A stretch of DNA of 64,000 nt from Salinimicrobium sp. TH3 (lineage in GTDB: Bacteria > Bacteroidota > Bacteroidia > Flavobacteriales > Flavobacteriaceae), in assembly GCF_026676115.1 (NCBI RefSeq), contig NZ_JAPONB010000005.1, forward strand, positions 124,001 through 188,000. The letters run 5' to 3'. Below the pieces are notes generated by a model that was not told the DNA's origin, searched no databases, and was given only the letters and a program-made list of their open reading frames with translations. Both the position numbers and the translations under genes were made by a program. This document shows, piece by piece, positions 8,587 through 19,194 of this stretch. Positions within the stretch are counted from its first letter, which is position 1, and the number at the start of each line of letters is the position of its first letter.

Positions 8587-11082
8587 ATGAGAAAATTACC
8601 GGTCTTACTTACTGCACTTTTTGTAAGTTTCCAATTTGCATTTGCTCAGCAATCCCCAGAAGAATTTTTAGGTTATCCTCTTGGTACCAGCTTCACCCGC
8701 CATCATAAAGTGGTTGAATATTTTGAACATGTGGCTGAAAATTCACCCCTTGTAAAATTCCAAAAATACGGGGAAACCTATGAAGGAAGACCCCTCACCT
8801 ATGCCGTAATTTCTACTGAAGAAAACCTGCAAAACCTGGAGGAAATTCGAAAAAATCATCTTCAAAATGCGGGTATAAGTACAGATTCTAATGCTTCACC
8901 GGCCGAAAAAGGCATTGTTTGGTTAAGTTATAACGTGCATGGAAATGAAACTTCCAGTACAGAGGCTGCAATGAAAACCCTTTATGAGCTTATCACTCAA
9001 AAGCAGGAATGGCTTAAGGATCTGGTGGTCATTATGGATCCCGCAGTAAATCCTGACGGCAGGGACCGCTATGTTAACTGGTATAAGCAGGTGAAGTCCA
9101 CTCCCAATAATTCCGAACCTATGGCTGTGGAACATAACGAGCCATGGCCGGGTGGAAGACCCAACCACTACCTATTCGACCTTAATCGGGACTGGGCATG
9201 GGCAACACAGGCAGAAACCCGACAGCGTTTAGATATATACAACGATTGGTTACCTCATATCCATGTAGATTTTCATGAACAGGGCAGGAACGATCCATAT
9301 TACTTCGCTCCCGCAGCAGAACCTTTGCATGAAGTGATCACTCCTTTTCAAAGGGAATTCCAAACCGAAATAGGAAAGAATCATGCAAAGTATTTCGATG
9401 AACAGGGTTGGCTTTATTTTACCAAAGAGAGGTTTGATCTTCTTTACCCGAGCTATGGCGACACTTACCCCACATATTTGGGTGCTATTGGAATGACCTA
9501 TGAACAAGCGGGACATACAGGACTTGCAATACAAACAGATCATGGTTATGAACTTAACCTGGTGGACAGAATTGAGCATCACCACACTACGGGACTCTCA
9601 ACAGTAGAAATTGCTGCTCAAAATGTGGACAGGCTGAATTCTGAATTTGCCAAATTCTACAATAATCCAGAAAAAGGGGCTGTCAATTATGTTCTTACAG
9701 GACATGAAGATAAGCTGGACCTGTTGAAGGAATTACTGGATCGCCACGAGATTTCCTATGCCATGCCACAACCGGGAAATATCAAAGGTTATGATCCTCT
9801 TAAAAAGAAAAACAGCAGGATTAAGGCCGACGAGAACACGCTGGTCGTAAGTACTGCACAACCTAAAGGTAAAATGGTGAAAGTTCTTTTTGAACCTTCA
9901 GCAAAACTTTCAGATTCTCTAACTTATGATATTACCGCCTGGAGCCTTCCATACGCGTATGGATTAGAGGCCATTTCCACCGGCTCCTCTGTCCCAACCC
10001 TTACGTCAAAAGATGAAGCCGAAATTATTAACCAGGCTTCTAAAACCGCTACAGCTTACATCACCGAGTGGAATAGCATGAAAGATGCAAGATTTCTAAC
10101 TGCGCTTCTAAAAGAAGGAATCAGGGTTAGATTTACTGAAACAGCTTTAGAAAATTCAGGGAAGAATTTTGCTCCCGGAAGCCTTATCATAAACAGGATC
10201 GATAACAATAAAGTTGAAAATCTTGATGAGCTACTGGTTGATTTGGCCAATAAATATGAAAGAGAGCTTACCGCCGCTGCCACAGGTTTTTCAACTTCGG
10301 GACCAGATCTTGGCTCCTCCCAGGTGAAGGCTATAAATAAACCCCGAATTGGTCTTTTAAGAGGAGAAGGCACTTCTTCCCTTAATCAGGGGGAGCTTTG
10401 GTACTTTTTTGAACAGGACCTTAATTATCCTGTTACCTCCATCGACACCCGTTACTTTGGTGATATTGATCTTTCAAAACTGGATGTAATAATCCTACCC
10501 TCGGGTAACTATTCCGATCTATTTGATGAAAAAGGTCTGGATCGTCTTACTTCCTGGGTTCGTGGGGGTGGTAAAGTGATCGCCATAGGTCGCGCCATAA
10601 AAACTTTTGCAGGAGAAGAGGACTTTAATCTAAAGTTTAGCGACAAAGAAGAAGCGGACACCATCTCAAAACCGAATCTAGTGCCTTATGCCCAACGAGA
10701 AAGAGAAGAAATTAAAGATCTTATTACGGGCAGTATTATTGAAACCAAAATGGATAAAACACATCCCATGGCCTTTGGATATGAAGACAATTATCTAAGT
10801 CTTAAACTTAGTAATGATAGCTACAGCTTACTTAGCGAAGGCTACAATGTTGGATATCTTGAAGATTCTCCCAATATAGTTGCTGGATTTGTTGGTAATA
10901 ATGCAAAGGAAAAAATTAAAAACTCCCTCACATTTGGAGTAGAGCCAATGGGAGAGGGAAGTTTTATTTACCTGGTAGATAATCCATTATTCCGCGCATT
11001 TTGGCAGAATGGGAAACTCCTTTTGGTGAACTCCATTTTCTTTGTTGACAATAGTGAAATTAAAAATTACGCCACTAAATAA
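8587..11082 (+). CDS. Secreted M14-family zinc carboxypeptidase
   Basis: An 831-residue exported metallopeptidase. Residues 1-21 form a signal peptide ending FAFAQQ. The M14 domain has the zinc ligands His118 and Glu121 in NVHGNETSS and His230 in VDFHEQG; Glu306 in TYEQAGH is placed as the catalytic glutamate. A second region (about 585-700) resembles a glutamine-amidotransferase-like Rossmann domain, an arrangement frequent in large Bacteroidota M14 peptidases. It probably removes C-terminal residues from peptides in the periplasm or outside the cell. It heads a plus-strand run with the exchanger (5-base gap) and the M16 peptidase. Confidence 0.9.
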   Translation: MRKLPVLLTALFVSFQFAFAQQSPEEFLGYPLGTSFTRHHKVVEYFEHVAENSPLVKFQKYGETYEGRPLTYAVISTEENLQNLEEIRKNHLQNAGISTDSNASPAEKGIVWLSYNVHGNETSSTEAAMKTLYELITQKQEWLKDLVVIMDPAVNPDGRDRYVNWYKQVKSTPNNSEPMAVEHNEPWPGGRPNHYLFDLNRDWAWATQAETRQRLDIYNDWLPHIHVDFHEQGRNDPYYFAPAAEPLHEVITPFQREFQTEIGKNHAKYFDEQGWLYFTKERFDLLYPSYGDTYPTYLGAIGMTYEQAGHTGLAIQTDHGYELNLVDRIEHHHTTGLSTVEIAAQNVDRLNSEFAKFYNNPEKGAVNYVLTGHEDKLDLLKELLDRHEISYAMPQPGNIKGYDPLKKKNSRIKADENTLVVSTAQPKGKMVKVLFEPSAKLSDSLTYDITAWSLPYAYGLEAISTGSSVPTLTSKDEAEIINQASKTATAYITEWNSMKDARFLTALLKEGIRVRFTETALENSGKNFAPGSLIINRIDNNKVENLDELLVDLANKYERELTAAATGFSTSGPDLGSSQVKAINKPRIGLLRGEGTSSLNQGELWYFFEQDLNYPVTSIDTRYFGDIDLSKLDVIILPSGNYSDLFDEKGLDRLTSWVRGGGKVIAIGRAIKTFAGEEDFNLKFSDKEEADTISKPNLVPYAQREREEIKDLITGSIIETKMDKTHPMAFGYEDNYLSLKLSNDSYSLLSEGYNVGYLEDSPNIVAGFVGNNAKEKIKNSLTFGVEPMGEGSFIYLVDNPLFRAFWQNGKLLLVNSIFFVDNSEIKNYATK

Positions 11083-11087
11083 CTCTT

Positions 11088-12041
11088 ATGCTTGTAGATA
11101 TTCTTTTGTTACTGGGCGGCTTTGTCGCTCTTATATATGGAGCAAATGCTCTTGTTGATGCTGCTTCAAGTCTGGCTGCACGATGGGGTGTGCCCAGCAT
11201 TGTTATAGGTTTAACCATTGTTGCTTTTGGAACCTCGGCTCCCGAGCTGGTGGTGAATGTCTTTGCCGCCACTACAGGAAGTACAGACATGGTCCTTGGA
11301 AATGTCCTGGGAAGTAACATTTTCAACGTTCTTGGGATACTGGGTATTTCTGCCCTTATTTATCCCTTAACCGTAAAAAGTAATACTACCTGGATAGAAA
11401 TTCCTCTGAGCTTACTTGCTGCTATTTGCGTGCTGGTGGTAGCATCAGATATTTTACTTGACGGTACAGCCGAAAACTTTATTTCCAGAAGTGACGGGAT
11501 CATTCTCCTGCTTTTCTTCCTTATTTTTCTCGTTTATAATCTTGTTGTTGCCAAAAGCGGTGGCGCAGATGAAGAGATGGAGACAAAGGATTACAGCACA
11601 GGGAAAGCTGTGCTTTTTATTATCCTTGGATTAGTGGGATTGATAATTGGCGGAAGATTAATTGTGACCAGCGCCGTTAGTATAGCCGAAGTTATAGGCC
11701 TTTCTGAAAGGGTTATTGGTTTGACCGTGGTTTCAATAGGAACTTCCCTACCCGAGCTGGCAACCTCTATAATCGCGGTGCGAAAGAAAAATGTAGATAT
11801 CGCGATTGGGAACGTAGTCGGGTCGAACATCTTTAACATTTTCCTCATCCTGGGAATATCGGGAACCATTGTGCCTCTTGGAATAAACCCCGACTCCCTC
11901 TTCGATATTATGATTAATATCCTAACAGGACTATTGCTCTTTATCTTCGTCTTCACCGGTCGTGGCCGGAAAGTGGAGCGGTGGGAAGGCGCGGTTTTTG
12001 TTATCTGCTATGTCGCATACGTCACCTATTTAATAATTTAA
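11088..12041 (+). CDS. Calcium/sodium antiporter (CaCA family)
   Basis: A 317-residue inner-membrane cation exchanger of the YrbG/K+-dependent Na+/Ca2+ type. The two inverted alpha repeats are plain: GTSAPELVVN at about residues 46-55 and GTSLPELATS near 215-224, each followed by GNVLGSNIFN or GNVVGSNIFN; the acidic residues of both repeats bind the ions. About ten hydrophobic helices span the length. Expected role: export of Ca2+ driven by the Na+ gradient. The five-base gap to the M14 gene and 17 bases to the M16 gene suggest cotranscription with two exported metallopeptidases. Confidence 0.93.
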   Translation: MLVDILLLLGGFVALIYGANALVDAASSLAARWGVPSIVIGLTIVAFGTSAPELVVNVFAATTGSTDMVLGNVLGSNIFNVLGILGISALIYPLTVKSNTTWIEIPLSLLAAICVLVVASDILLDGTAENFISRSDGIILLLFFLIFLVYNLVVAKSGGADEEMETKDYSTGKAVLFIILGLVGLIIGGRLIVTSAVSIAEVIGLSERVIGLTVVSIGTSLPELATSIIAVRKKNVDIAIGNVVGSNIFNIFLILGISGTIVPLGINPDSLFDIMINILTGLLLFIFVFTGRGRKVERWEGAVFVICYVAYVTYLII

Positions 12042-12058
12042 TTCTGAATAGATTCTGA

Positions 12059-14893
12059 ATGAGAACATCTTTAAAATTTTATTTCCTGGTATTTCTGGTT
12101 TCGGTTTTCACCGGAAGTGCCCTGGCACAGCAAACGGCTGAAGCTACCGGTTTTGAAGTGGATTTTGAAACCTTTACCCTTGATAACGGGTTAAAAGTTA
12201 TTTTTCACGTAGACCGATCTGACCCTGTAGTTGCTGTAGCTCTTACCAGCCATGTAGGTTCTGCCCGCGAAAAGGAAGGAAGAACAGGCTTTGCACACCT
12301 TTTTGAGCACCTGTTGTTCCTCGAATCTGAAAACCTTGGAAAAGGTGGTCTGGATAAACTCAGCGCCCGTATTGGGGGAAGTGGGGCCAACGGTTCTACC
12401 AGTCGTGACCGTACAAATTATTTTCAAACGGTTCCCAATGACGCTCTTGAAAAGATGATCTGGGCAGAAGCCGATAAACTTGGTTATTTTATAAATACAG
12501 TTACAGAGCCTGTACTTGCAAAAGAAAAGCAGGTAGTAAAAAATGAGAAAAGGCAGGCTGTTGATAACCGGCCTTATGGTCACACTCAGTATGTGATCGA
12601 CAAAAATCTTTATCCAGAAGGTCATCCTTATAGCTGGCAGGTGATAGGTTCTCTTGAAGACTTGCAAAATGCAACGCTTGCAGATGTAAAGGAATTCTTT
12701 AACCGCTGGTACGTTCCTAATAATGTTGTGCTCACCATAGCCGGAGACTTTAATACAGACCAGGCAAAAGAATGGGTTGAGAAGTACTTTGGAGAAATTG
12801 AAAGAGGTCCAGAAGTGAAAGATCTTGACAAAAGACCTGCAGGCCTTGAGCAGACAAAGAAGTTATATTTCGAAGATAACTTTGCGAGGCTACCCGAATT
12901 GACAATGGCCTGGCCTTCGGTTCCTTCCTATGACAAAGATTCTTATGCACTGGATGTACTGGCAAATTACCTTGCTGAAGGTAAGAATGCTCCTTTCTAT
13001 AAAGAGTTGGTTGCGGATAAAAAATTGACACCCAACGTTAGGATGTACAACTACAACTCCGAACTGGCAGGGCAATTCATGTTACAGGTTAGGGCTTATG
13101 ACGGGACCGATCTTGACAAGGTACAATCGGCAATTGAAGAAACATTCAAAAAGTTTGAAAAGGAAGGAATTTCAGAAAAAGATCTAAAACGAATTAAAGC
13201 GGGACAGGAAACCTCCTTTTACAACAGCCTTTCAAGCGTACTGGGAAAAGGTTTCCAGCTGGCACAGTATGAGATTTTTGCCAATGATCCCGATATGATT
13301 AACAAGGAGATTGAATACATCCTTGCCGTTACTCCGCAGGATGTGATGAGGGTCTACAAGAAATACATTCAGAATAAGCCTTTTGTAGCCACTAGTTTTG
13401 TTCCGAAAGGACAGGTGGAACTTGCGCTTGAAGGCTCAAAACCTGCTGAAGTTGAAGAAGAGGAGATCGTAATGGGAGCCGAGCAGGAATTCGATCTTGA
13501 AGAGGAGGTGACTTACCAAAGAACTCCCTCCAGTTTTGACCGCACTGTGGAACCTCCTTATGGAGATTCCCCTCAAGTAAAAGTTCCTGAAATTTGGGAG
13601 GACAAACTTGAAAAAGGTCTTGCGATCTACGGGATCACAAATTCTGAAGTCCCTCTTGTGCAATTCATGCTCGAGATCAAAGGGGGAATGTTGCTGGAAG
13701 ATCCTTCCAAAATAGGAGTTTCGAATTTACTGGCCAACTTGCTTACTAAAGGAACCAAAAACAGGACTCCGCAGGAACTCGAAGAAGCCATTGAACTTTT
13801 AGGTGCAAATATTCGTGTAGACGCCACAGATGAGAAAATGATCATAAGCGGCAGTACCCTGGCTAAGAATTTTGATGAGACCATGGATCTTGTAAGGGAG
13901 ATACTTCTTGAACCAAGATGGGATGAAGAGGAATTCTCTTTGGTAAAACAACAGGTTATAAGCCGCATTCAGCAGGAAAAAGCTTCTCCAAATAACATCG
14001 CTTCAGATGAATTTAAGAAACTCATATTTGGAAAAGACCACATTTTATCTCACAATAATCTTGGAACCGAAGAATCTGTAGCCCAGATCTCGCTCGAGGA
14101 TCTTAAGAATTATTACAATAAAAACTTGTCCCCAGACCTCGCCTCCTTCCTGATTGTTGGAGATATTGACCAGGAGGCGGCCATTGCTGAAGTTGAAAAG
14201 CTTACTGAAGATTGGAGTGTCAAAAATGTCATTTTTGAAGATCTTGCTGAAGTGACTCCCCCGGCCGAATCCCAAGTGTACTTTTATGATGTTCCCGGAG
14301 CTAAGCAATCGGTTTTACATATAGGCTATCCTGCTTTAGCCCAAACAGATGAAGACTTTTTCCCGGCTACTGTGATGAATTACAGACTTGGGGGTGGTAG
14401 TTTTGCCTCACAACTCACCCAGGAACTTAGGGAAGGAAAAGGTTATACCTATGGAATTCGTTCGGGGTTTGACGGCAGCACCATTACCGGTCCCTTCCTT
14501 ATTTCCAGCGGAGTGCGATCTAATATCACTTTTGAAGCCGTAGATCTAATAAAGGAAATTCTTGAAGATTATCCCGAAAATTTCAATGATCAGGACCTGG
14601 AGGTAACAAAAGGCTTTATGATTAAAAGTAATGCGAGGAAATTTGAAACCCTTGGCTCAAAACTGCAAATGCTCCGCGAAATAAGCAATTTTAACAAGCC
14701 TAAGGATTATGCACTGCAGCAGGAAGAAACGGTGAGAAATATAACAGTACCCCAAATTAAAGCACTTGCTCAAAAATACGTGAACCCGAACAAGATGTAT
14801 TACCTCATTGTAGGAGATGCAGCGACACAATTAGAGCGCCTTGAGGAACTGGGATTTGGGAAACCTGTTCTTCTGAATGAGGAAATGGAATAG
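12059..14893 (+). CDS. Secreted M16-family (insulinase/pitrilysin-like) peptidase
   Basis: A 944-residue exported zinc peptidase with a signal peptide (cleavage near SALAQQ, residue 24). The inverted zinc motif HxxEH is HLFEH at residues 80-84, with the distal glutamate in VVKNEKRQ (Glu163). The protein holds two M16 halves in one chain: the first (about 35-480) is catalytic; the second (about 510-940) has no HxxEH and keeps the RLGGGSFASQL and GKGYTYGIRS blocks of the inactive partner. Many Bacteroidota encode such tandem M16 proteins to degrade oligopeptides in the periplasm. It ends the operon, 22 bases before a strong terminator. Confidence 0.95.
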   Translation: MRTSLKFYFLVFLVSVFTGSALAQQTAEATGFEVDFETFTLDNGLKVIFHVDRSDPVVAVALTSHVGSAREKEGRTGFAHLFEHLLFLESENLGKGGLDKLSARIGGSGANGSTSRDRTNYFQTVPNDALEKMIWAEADKLGYFINTVTEPVLAKEKQVVKNEKRQAVDNRPYGHTQYVIDKNLYPEGHPYSWQVIGSLEDLQNATLADVKEFFNRWYVPNNVVLTIAGDFNTDQAKEWVEKYFGEIERGPEVKDLDKRPAGLEQTKKLYFEDNFARLPELTMAWPSVPSYDKDSYALDVLANYLAEGKNAPFYKELVADKKLTPNVRMYNYNSELAGQFMLQVRAYDGTDLDKVQSAIEETFKKFEKEGISEKDLKRIKAGQETSFYNSLSSVLGKGFQLAQYEIFANDPDMINKEIEYILAVTPQDVMRVYKKYIQNKPFVATSFVPKGQVELALEGSKPAEVEEEEIVMGAEQEFDLEEEVTYQRTPSSFDRTVEPPYGDSPQVKVPEIWEDKLEKGLAIYGITNSEVPLVQFMLEIKGGMLLEDPSKIGVSNLLANLLTKGTKNRTPQELEEAIELLGANIRVDATDEKMIISGSTLAKNFDETMDLVREILLEPRWDEEEFSLVKQQVISRIQQEKASPNNIASDEFKKLIFGKDHILSHNNLGTEESVAQISLEDLKNYYNKNLSPDLASFLIVGDIDQEAAIAEVEKLTEDWSVKNVIFEDLAEVTPPAESQVYFYDVPGAKQSVLHIGYPALAQTDEDFFPATVMNYRLGGGSFASQLTQELREGKGYTYGIRSGFDGSTITGPFLISSGVRSNITFEAVDLIKEILEDYPENFNDQDLEVTKGFMIKSNARKFETLGSKLQMLREISNFNKPKDYALQQEETVRNITVPQIKALAQKYVNPNKMYYLIVGDAATQLERLEELGFGKPVLLNEEME

Positions 14894-14914
14894 TACATAT
14901 GAACTTACTAAATA

Positions 14915-14943
14915 AAAAATGCCCGGAACTTCCGGGCATTTTT
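14915..14943. terminator. Bidirectional terminator between M16 peptidase and phoU
   Basis: A perfect inverted repeat (core ATGCCCGGAA/TTCCGGGCAT) has an A-run on one side and a T-run on the other, so it can end the plus-strand peptidase operon and the minus-strand pst operon alike. Confidence 0.9.
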
Positions 14944-14992
14944 TATTATTGAGAATAGCTTTAGGGTCCAAAATCCCGGGGGCTGATCCTTA

Positions 14993-15676
14993 TTAAGAAT
15001 CTTTCTTCTTCCCACCTTTTTTCTTGCGGTGTTTAAGAACTTCAGCCTCCCTGAAGAAAATGATCTCTTCAGCAATATTGGTGATAAGATCTCCTATCCT
15101 CTCTACCTTTTTTATTACTGAAAATAACAACATGACCTGATCGATGACTTGAGGATTTGCCTTTACTTCTTCAGAAATAATTTCGAAAGATCTCATATTT
15201 ATCTCATTGAGGATTTTATCTTTCTTAAATACTTTACGGGCCACTTTAGTGTCTGAATTAGTATACGCCAGGGTGATGTCCTCAAGCATGGATAGACCCG
15301 TGGTGAACATCTCCTGAACCCGCATCCTTTCCAACAACCTGGGTTCAATTTTCGTGTCGATCTTGACTATATAATTGGAGATCCCATAAGCATGGTCGCC
15401 AACACGCTCCAGGTCAAAATTAATTTTTCTTAATGCTAAAACAAAGCGTAAGTCGCCGGCCACAGGGTTGTGAAGTGCGATAAAGCGTTCACAGTCGCGG
15501 TCGATTTTAAGATCAAGCGCGTTGACCCTGTTTTCTGTATGCATCACTTCTTCGGCAAGATCACTATCGTGATTGAAGAATGCTTCCTGTGCATTTTCCA
15601 GCTGCTTTTTACAAAGCTCCAGCATTTCAAGCCCGGCCGAATTTAATGCCTCTCTATTTTGATCTAAACTTATCAT
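14993..15676 (-). CDS. phoU: Phosphate signalling complex protein PhoU
   Basis: Cytoplasmic negative regulator linking the Pst transporter to phosphate signalling. The 227 residues form two PhoU three-helix repeats, with the metal-binding acidic motifs visible as NFDLERVGDHA (about residues 89-99) and KKVERIGDLITNIAEE (about 190-205). The lysine-rich tail (KHRKKKGGKKKD) is a local extension. It is the last gene of the porin-pst operon, 10 bases after pstB. No phoB/phoR pair is in the window, so the kinase it would control must lie elsewhere. Confidence 0.96.
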   Translation of the reverse strand: MISLDQNREALNSAGLEMLELCKKQLENAQEAFFNHDSDLAEEVMHTENRVNALDLKIDRDCERFIALHNPVAGDLRFVLALRKINFDLERVGDHAYGISNYIVKIDTKIEPRLLERMRVQEMFTTGLSMLEDITLAYTNSDTKVARKVFKKDKILNEINMRSFEIISEEVKANPQVIDQVMLLFSVIKKVERIGDLITNIAEEIIFFREAEVLKHRKKKGGKKKDS

Positions 15677-15686
15677 GATGTATCAT

Positions 15687-16481
15687 TTATCCGAACCTAC
15701 CGGTAATATAATTCTCGGTTTGCTGTTTTTCGGGGTTGGTAAATAGCTTTTTAGATTTATCGTATTCTATTAGTTCTCCCATATAGAAAAAAGCAGTGTA
15801 ATCACTTAATCTTCCCGCCTGCTGCATGTTATGGGTAACAATTACAATTGTATATTTTTCCTTTAGCTCATAAATTAGTTCCTCGATCTTTGCAGTGGAA
15901 ATAGGGTCTAAGGCAGAGGTTGGTTCATCCATTAGAATAATAGAAGGTTCTACAGCCAGAGTGCGGGCGATGCACAAACGTTGTTGCTGCCCACCCGACA
16001 ATGCCAGGGCAGATTTGTTAAGATCATTTTCTACCTCACTCCACAAGCCCACCTGCTTAAGAGAATCTTCAACTTTGTCTCTTAGATAATTCTTATCCTT
16101 TATACCCTGGATCTTAAGTCCATATGCCACATTTTCATAGATGGATTTAGGAAAAGGATTTGGCTTTTGAAAAACCATTCCAACCTGTTTCCTTAGCTGT
16201 TCAACATTGACTTTCTTCTTATAAATATTTTCCCCGTCAATGAGAATTTCCCCTTCCATTCTAAAACCATCCACATAGTCATTCATACGGTTAAAAAGCC
16301 TGAGAAAAGTTGATTTCCCACATCCGGAAGGCCCTATAAAGGCGGTAATTTTATTTGCCCTAATGTTCATGTCAATACCTTTTATCGCCTTGAAATCATC
16401 ATAAAAAACCTTTACCTCCTTAGCCTGAAGTTTGTGTTTTCTTTTTAGAGATTTATCTATTGTGTCTTTTTTTTCTTTCAT
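15687..16481 (-). CDS. pstB: Phosphate ABC transporter ATPase PstB
   Basis: The ATPase of the high-affinity phosphate transporter. The 264 residues show Walker [10 protein letters not shown] (50-58), the ABC signature LSGGQQQRL, Walker [13 protein letters not shown] and the switch histidine in IVIVTHNM. The C-terminal tail [10 protein letters not shown] is the usual PstB end. An N-terminal basic extension of about 18 residues precedes the domain. It begins one base after the stop of pstA, so the subunits are made together. Confidence 0.98.
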   Translation of the reverse strand: MKEKKDTIDKSLKRKHKLQAKEVKVFYDDFKAIKGIDMNIRANKITAFIGPSGCGKSTFLRLFNRMNDYVDGFRMEGEILIDGENIYKKKVNVEQLRKQVGMVFQKPNPFPKSIYENVAYGLKIQGIKDKNYLRDKVEDSLKQVGLWSEVENDLNKSALALSGGQQQRLCIARTLAVEPSIILMDEPTSALDPISTAKIEELIYELKEKYTIVIVTHNMQQAGRLSDYTAFFYMGELIEYDKSKKLFTNPEKQQTENYITGRFG

Positions 16482-16482
16482 C

Positions 16483-17337
16483 TTATTTTAATTTACTCTG
16501 CCACCTGTTCCTGAAGTACACCGCGATCCCGTTCATAACAAAGGTAATCAACAAGAGGATAATGATGGCTGCCGCCGCATTGACTTCAAAGCCGTGTTGC
16601 GGTCGGGAGATCCAGTTAAAGATCTGTATGGGTAATACCGAAAATTCATCCAAAGGCGACGCTGGCGCGAATGGCACGTATGCCAAAGCTCCAATCACGA
16701 TCAAAGGTGCTGTTTCTCCAACCGCTCTGGACAAAGCCAGAATGATCCCGGTGAGGATCCCGCCAAAAGAAGCCGGTAAAAGCTGTTGAGAGATAGTCTG
16801 CCACTTTGAAGCTCCAAGAGCATAAGAAGCATCTCTAATGGACTTGGGAACTGCCTTTATAGATTCCCTGGTAGAAACGATCACAATAGGAAGAATTAAC
16901 AGCGCAAGCGTAAAACTTCCCGCCAGGATACTGGCTCCCATTTCAAGTATTCTTACAAAAACTTCAAGACCTAATAATCCGTAAATAATGGAGGGTACGC
17001 CCGCAAGATTGGAAATGTTTACTTCAAGTAATGACGCCATCTTACTTTCTTTAGCATATTCCTCAAGATAGATCGCAGCTGCAATTCCAACGGGCAGTGC
17101 TATGATCGTCGTTAGGACGAGGATCCAGACACTTCCCATAAGCGCCGTGAAAATTCCGGCTCTCTCAGCCTTCCTGGAGGGCAGACTGGTAATAAAATCC
17201 CAGTCAATCCTTTGTATACCGTCCACAAATATGGAACCTATAAAGATCGTAAGTAAGATTAATCCCAGAAAAGTACAGGCAATCCCCCAAAACTTAAAAA
17301 CCTGATCAAGTAGTCTGTTTTTTTTAATATTATTCAT
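16483..17337 (-). CDS. pstA: Phosphate ABC transporter permease PstA
   Basis: Inner-membrane permease half, 284 residues from the ATG at 17337. A longer open frame reaches upstream to 17448, but that extension lies inside pstC and I do not accept it. Six membrane helices are visible and the EAA-type loop reads [14 protein letters not shown], the contact with PstB. The start overlaps the end of pstC by eight bases (ATGAATAA), typical of tightly coupled subunits. It pairs with PstC to form the channel. Confidence 0.97.
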   Translation of the reverse strand: MNNIKKNRLLDQVFKFWGIACTFLGLILLTIFIGSIFVDGIQRIDWDFITSLPSRKAERAGIFTALMGSVWILVLTTIIALPVGIAAAIYLEEYAKESKMASLLEVNISNLAGVPSIIYGLLGLEVFVRILEMGASILAGSFTLALLILPIVIVSTRESIKAVPKSIRDASYALGASKWQTISQQLLPASFGGILTGIILALSRAVGETAPLIVIGALAYVPFAPASPLDEFSVLPIQIFNWISRPQHGFEVNAAAAIIILLLITFVMNGIAVYFRNRWQSKLK

Positions 17338-18208
17338 ATTTCTCCCTGAATTTTTTCCTGATCCTGTAACTAATAGTGTTGAGCAGGAAGGTGAAAATGA
17401 AAAGTGTAATACCCGCAGCAAAAATTGTTCGGTATTCCAAAGAACCATGCTGTACGTCTCCCAGACTCACCTGTACAATATAGGCAGTAATGGTCTCCAC
17501 CGGCACAGTGGGGTCAAAGGTAAGTCGTGGTTGTTGACCTGCCGCAATGGCCACGATCATGGTCTCTCCAATAGCCCTTGAAATTGCCAGGATTATTGAT
17601 ACCACTATTCCCGAAGAAGCTGCAGGCACCAGCACCCTGAATGAATTCTGAAGCTTGGTGGAACCCATTCCATAGGCCGCTTCCCTAAGGGAATTTGGAA
17701 CGGCGTGTAGCGCGTCCTCACTTAAAGAAGAGATAAAAGGAATGATCATAATTCCCATTACCAGTCCCGCCGAAAGAGAGTTAAAACCCGAAAGCGATGG
17801 AATAAATGACTGGAGGAACGGAGTCACTACAGTAAGAGCAAAGAATCCATAAACTACAGTGGGTACGGCCGCAAGTAATTCCAGAAGAGGTTTGATCGTC
17901 TTCCTAAAACTTCGCGGTGCGTATTCACTTATATAGATACTTATTGAAAGTCCTATTGGAACCGCAAAAAGTATGGCTATAAAAGAGGTAAGAAGGGTTC
18001 CCGAAAGTAAAGGCAGAATTCCGAAATGTTTATCGGTATAAAGAGGAGTCCATTGAGTATCTGTAAGAAAATCAACTATAGACACCTCACTAAAAAACCT
18101 TATTGCCTCAATTGAAAGAACAAGGATAATGCCCACAGTCACCGCAATGGTGACCAGAGCACTGGCCTGTAATCCTTTTTCAATAACTCTTTCTTTTATT
18201 TTCCTCAT
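17330..18208 (-). CDS. pstC: Phosphate ABC transporter permease PstC
   Basis: Second permease half, 292 residues from the ATG at 18208 (MRKIKERVIEKG); an in-frame TTG at 18232 gives a less likely longer form. About six transmembrane helices are seen, with the EAA loop LREAAYGMGSTKLQ and the conserved block AISRAIGETMIVAIAAG. It follows pstS by 29 bases and overlaps pstA by eight. Confidence 0.97.
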   Translation of the reverse strand: MRKIKERVIEKGLQASALVTIAVTVGIILVLSIEAIRFFSEVSIVDFLTDTQWTPLYTDKHFGILPLLSGTLLTSFIAILFAVPIGLSISIYISEYAPRSFRKTIKPLLELLAAVPTVVYGFFALTVVTPFLQSFIPSLSGFNSLSAGLVMGIMIIPFISSLSEDALHAVPNSLREAAYGMGSTKLQNSFRVLVPAASSGIVVSIILAISRAIGETMIVAIAAGQQPRLTFDPTVPVETITAYIVQVSLGDVQHGSLEYRTIFAAGITLFIFTFLLNTISYRIRKKFREKYE

Positions 18209-18237
18209 GTTCCCGAAGGCATTAGGTCCCAAAAATG

Positions 18238-19182
18238 TTATTCCTGAGCATTATTTTCTTTAACGAAAGCAGCGAATTTCTCCCTCTCTCTCTGGTATTC
18301 TTCTGTAGTAAGTGGAATATATCCAACATCTTTAAGTAATTGCGGAGCCTCTTCAAGATAAAACTCCACGAAATCTACCACTGCAGGATTTTCCAGGGAA
18401 GAACTGTTTACGTAGATAAAGAGTGGACGGGAAAGCGGTGCGTAAGTGCCTTCACTTACAGTTTGGGCAGATGGTTCAATACATCCTTCTCCTCCGTCTA
18501 CAGCTACCATTCTCAATTTATCTGAATTCTCCTCGTAATAAGCCAGTCCAAAGAACCCAAGACCATATTTATCTCCAGAAACTCCCTGCACCAAAACATT
18601 GTCGTCTTCACTTGCCGTATAATCTCCACGGCTGCTTCCGCTCTCTCCAACAATTGCTTCTGTGAAGTAATCAAAAGTACCTGAAGCTACTCCGGGACCA
18701 AAAAGGTGAATTTCTTCATCTGGCCAAGAAGGATCGATCTGGTTCCAACGGGTAATAGTTCCCTGTGCTCCTGGCTCCCAAATCTTTTTAAGTTGTTCTA
18801 CAGTCAAGCATTGCACCCAGTCATTCTCTGGGTTTACCACAACAGCAAGTCCGTCATAAGCAACTTCAAGTTCAACAAAATCTATATTATTTCCTTCTGC
18901 AATGGCTTTTTCATCCTCCTTGATAGGACGGGAGGCATTGGTGATCGCAATTTCTCCCCTGCCAAATTTTTGAAATCCTCCACCGGTACCCGAAACTCCA
19001 ATGGTAACATCGGTATCAGGTGCTTCGGCACGATATTCTTCGGCTATAGCTTCGGTAATAGGATAAACTGTACTGGAACCATCAATAGCTATGGCAGTTC
19101 CATTTCCACCGTCTTCTTTTTTGGTATTTCCGCAGGAAGCAAGGGAAATTGTTATTGCTGTTAATAAAATAAGCTTTTTCAT
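18238..19182 (-). CDS. pstS: Phosphate-binding lipoprotein PstS
   Basis: Periplasmic phosphate receptor of the Pst transporter, 314 residues. The signal peptide ends in a lipobox (SLASC, Cys17), so the mature protein is lipid-anchored, probably to the outer face of the inner membrane. Phosphate-binding blocks are visible: [13 protein letters not shown] near residues 33-45, [14 protein letters not shown] near 64-77 and [15 protein letters not shown] near 163-177. It lies 12 bases downstream of the porin gene and directly before pstC. Confidence 0.97.
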   Translation of the reverse strand: MKKLILLTAITISLASCGNTKKEDGGNGTAIAIDGSSTVYPITEAIAEEYRAEAPDTDVTIGVSGTGGGFQKFGRGEIAITNASRPIKEDEKAIAEGNNIDFVELEVAYDGLAVVVNPENDWVQCLTVEQLKKIWEPGAQGTITRWNQIDPSWPDEEIHLFGPGVASGTFDYFTEAIVGESGSSRGDYTASEDDNVLVQGVSGDKYGLGFFGLAYYEENSDKLRMVAVDGGEGCIEPSAQTVSEGTYAPLSRPLFIYVNSSSLENPAVVDFVEFYLEEAPQLLKDVGYIPLTTEEYQREREKFAAFVKENNAQE

Positions 19183-19194
19183 AATTTGTCTTTG

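Noticed and set aside
12191-12667. 158-residue open frame opposite the M16 peptidase
   Set aside because: Antisense to the conserved HxxEH region, with unlikely composition and no domain.
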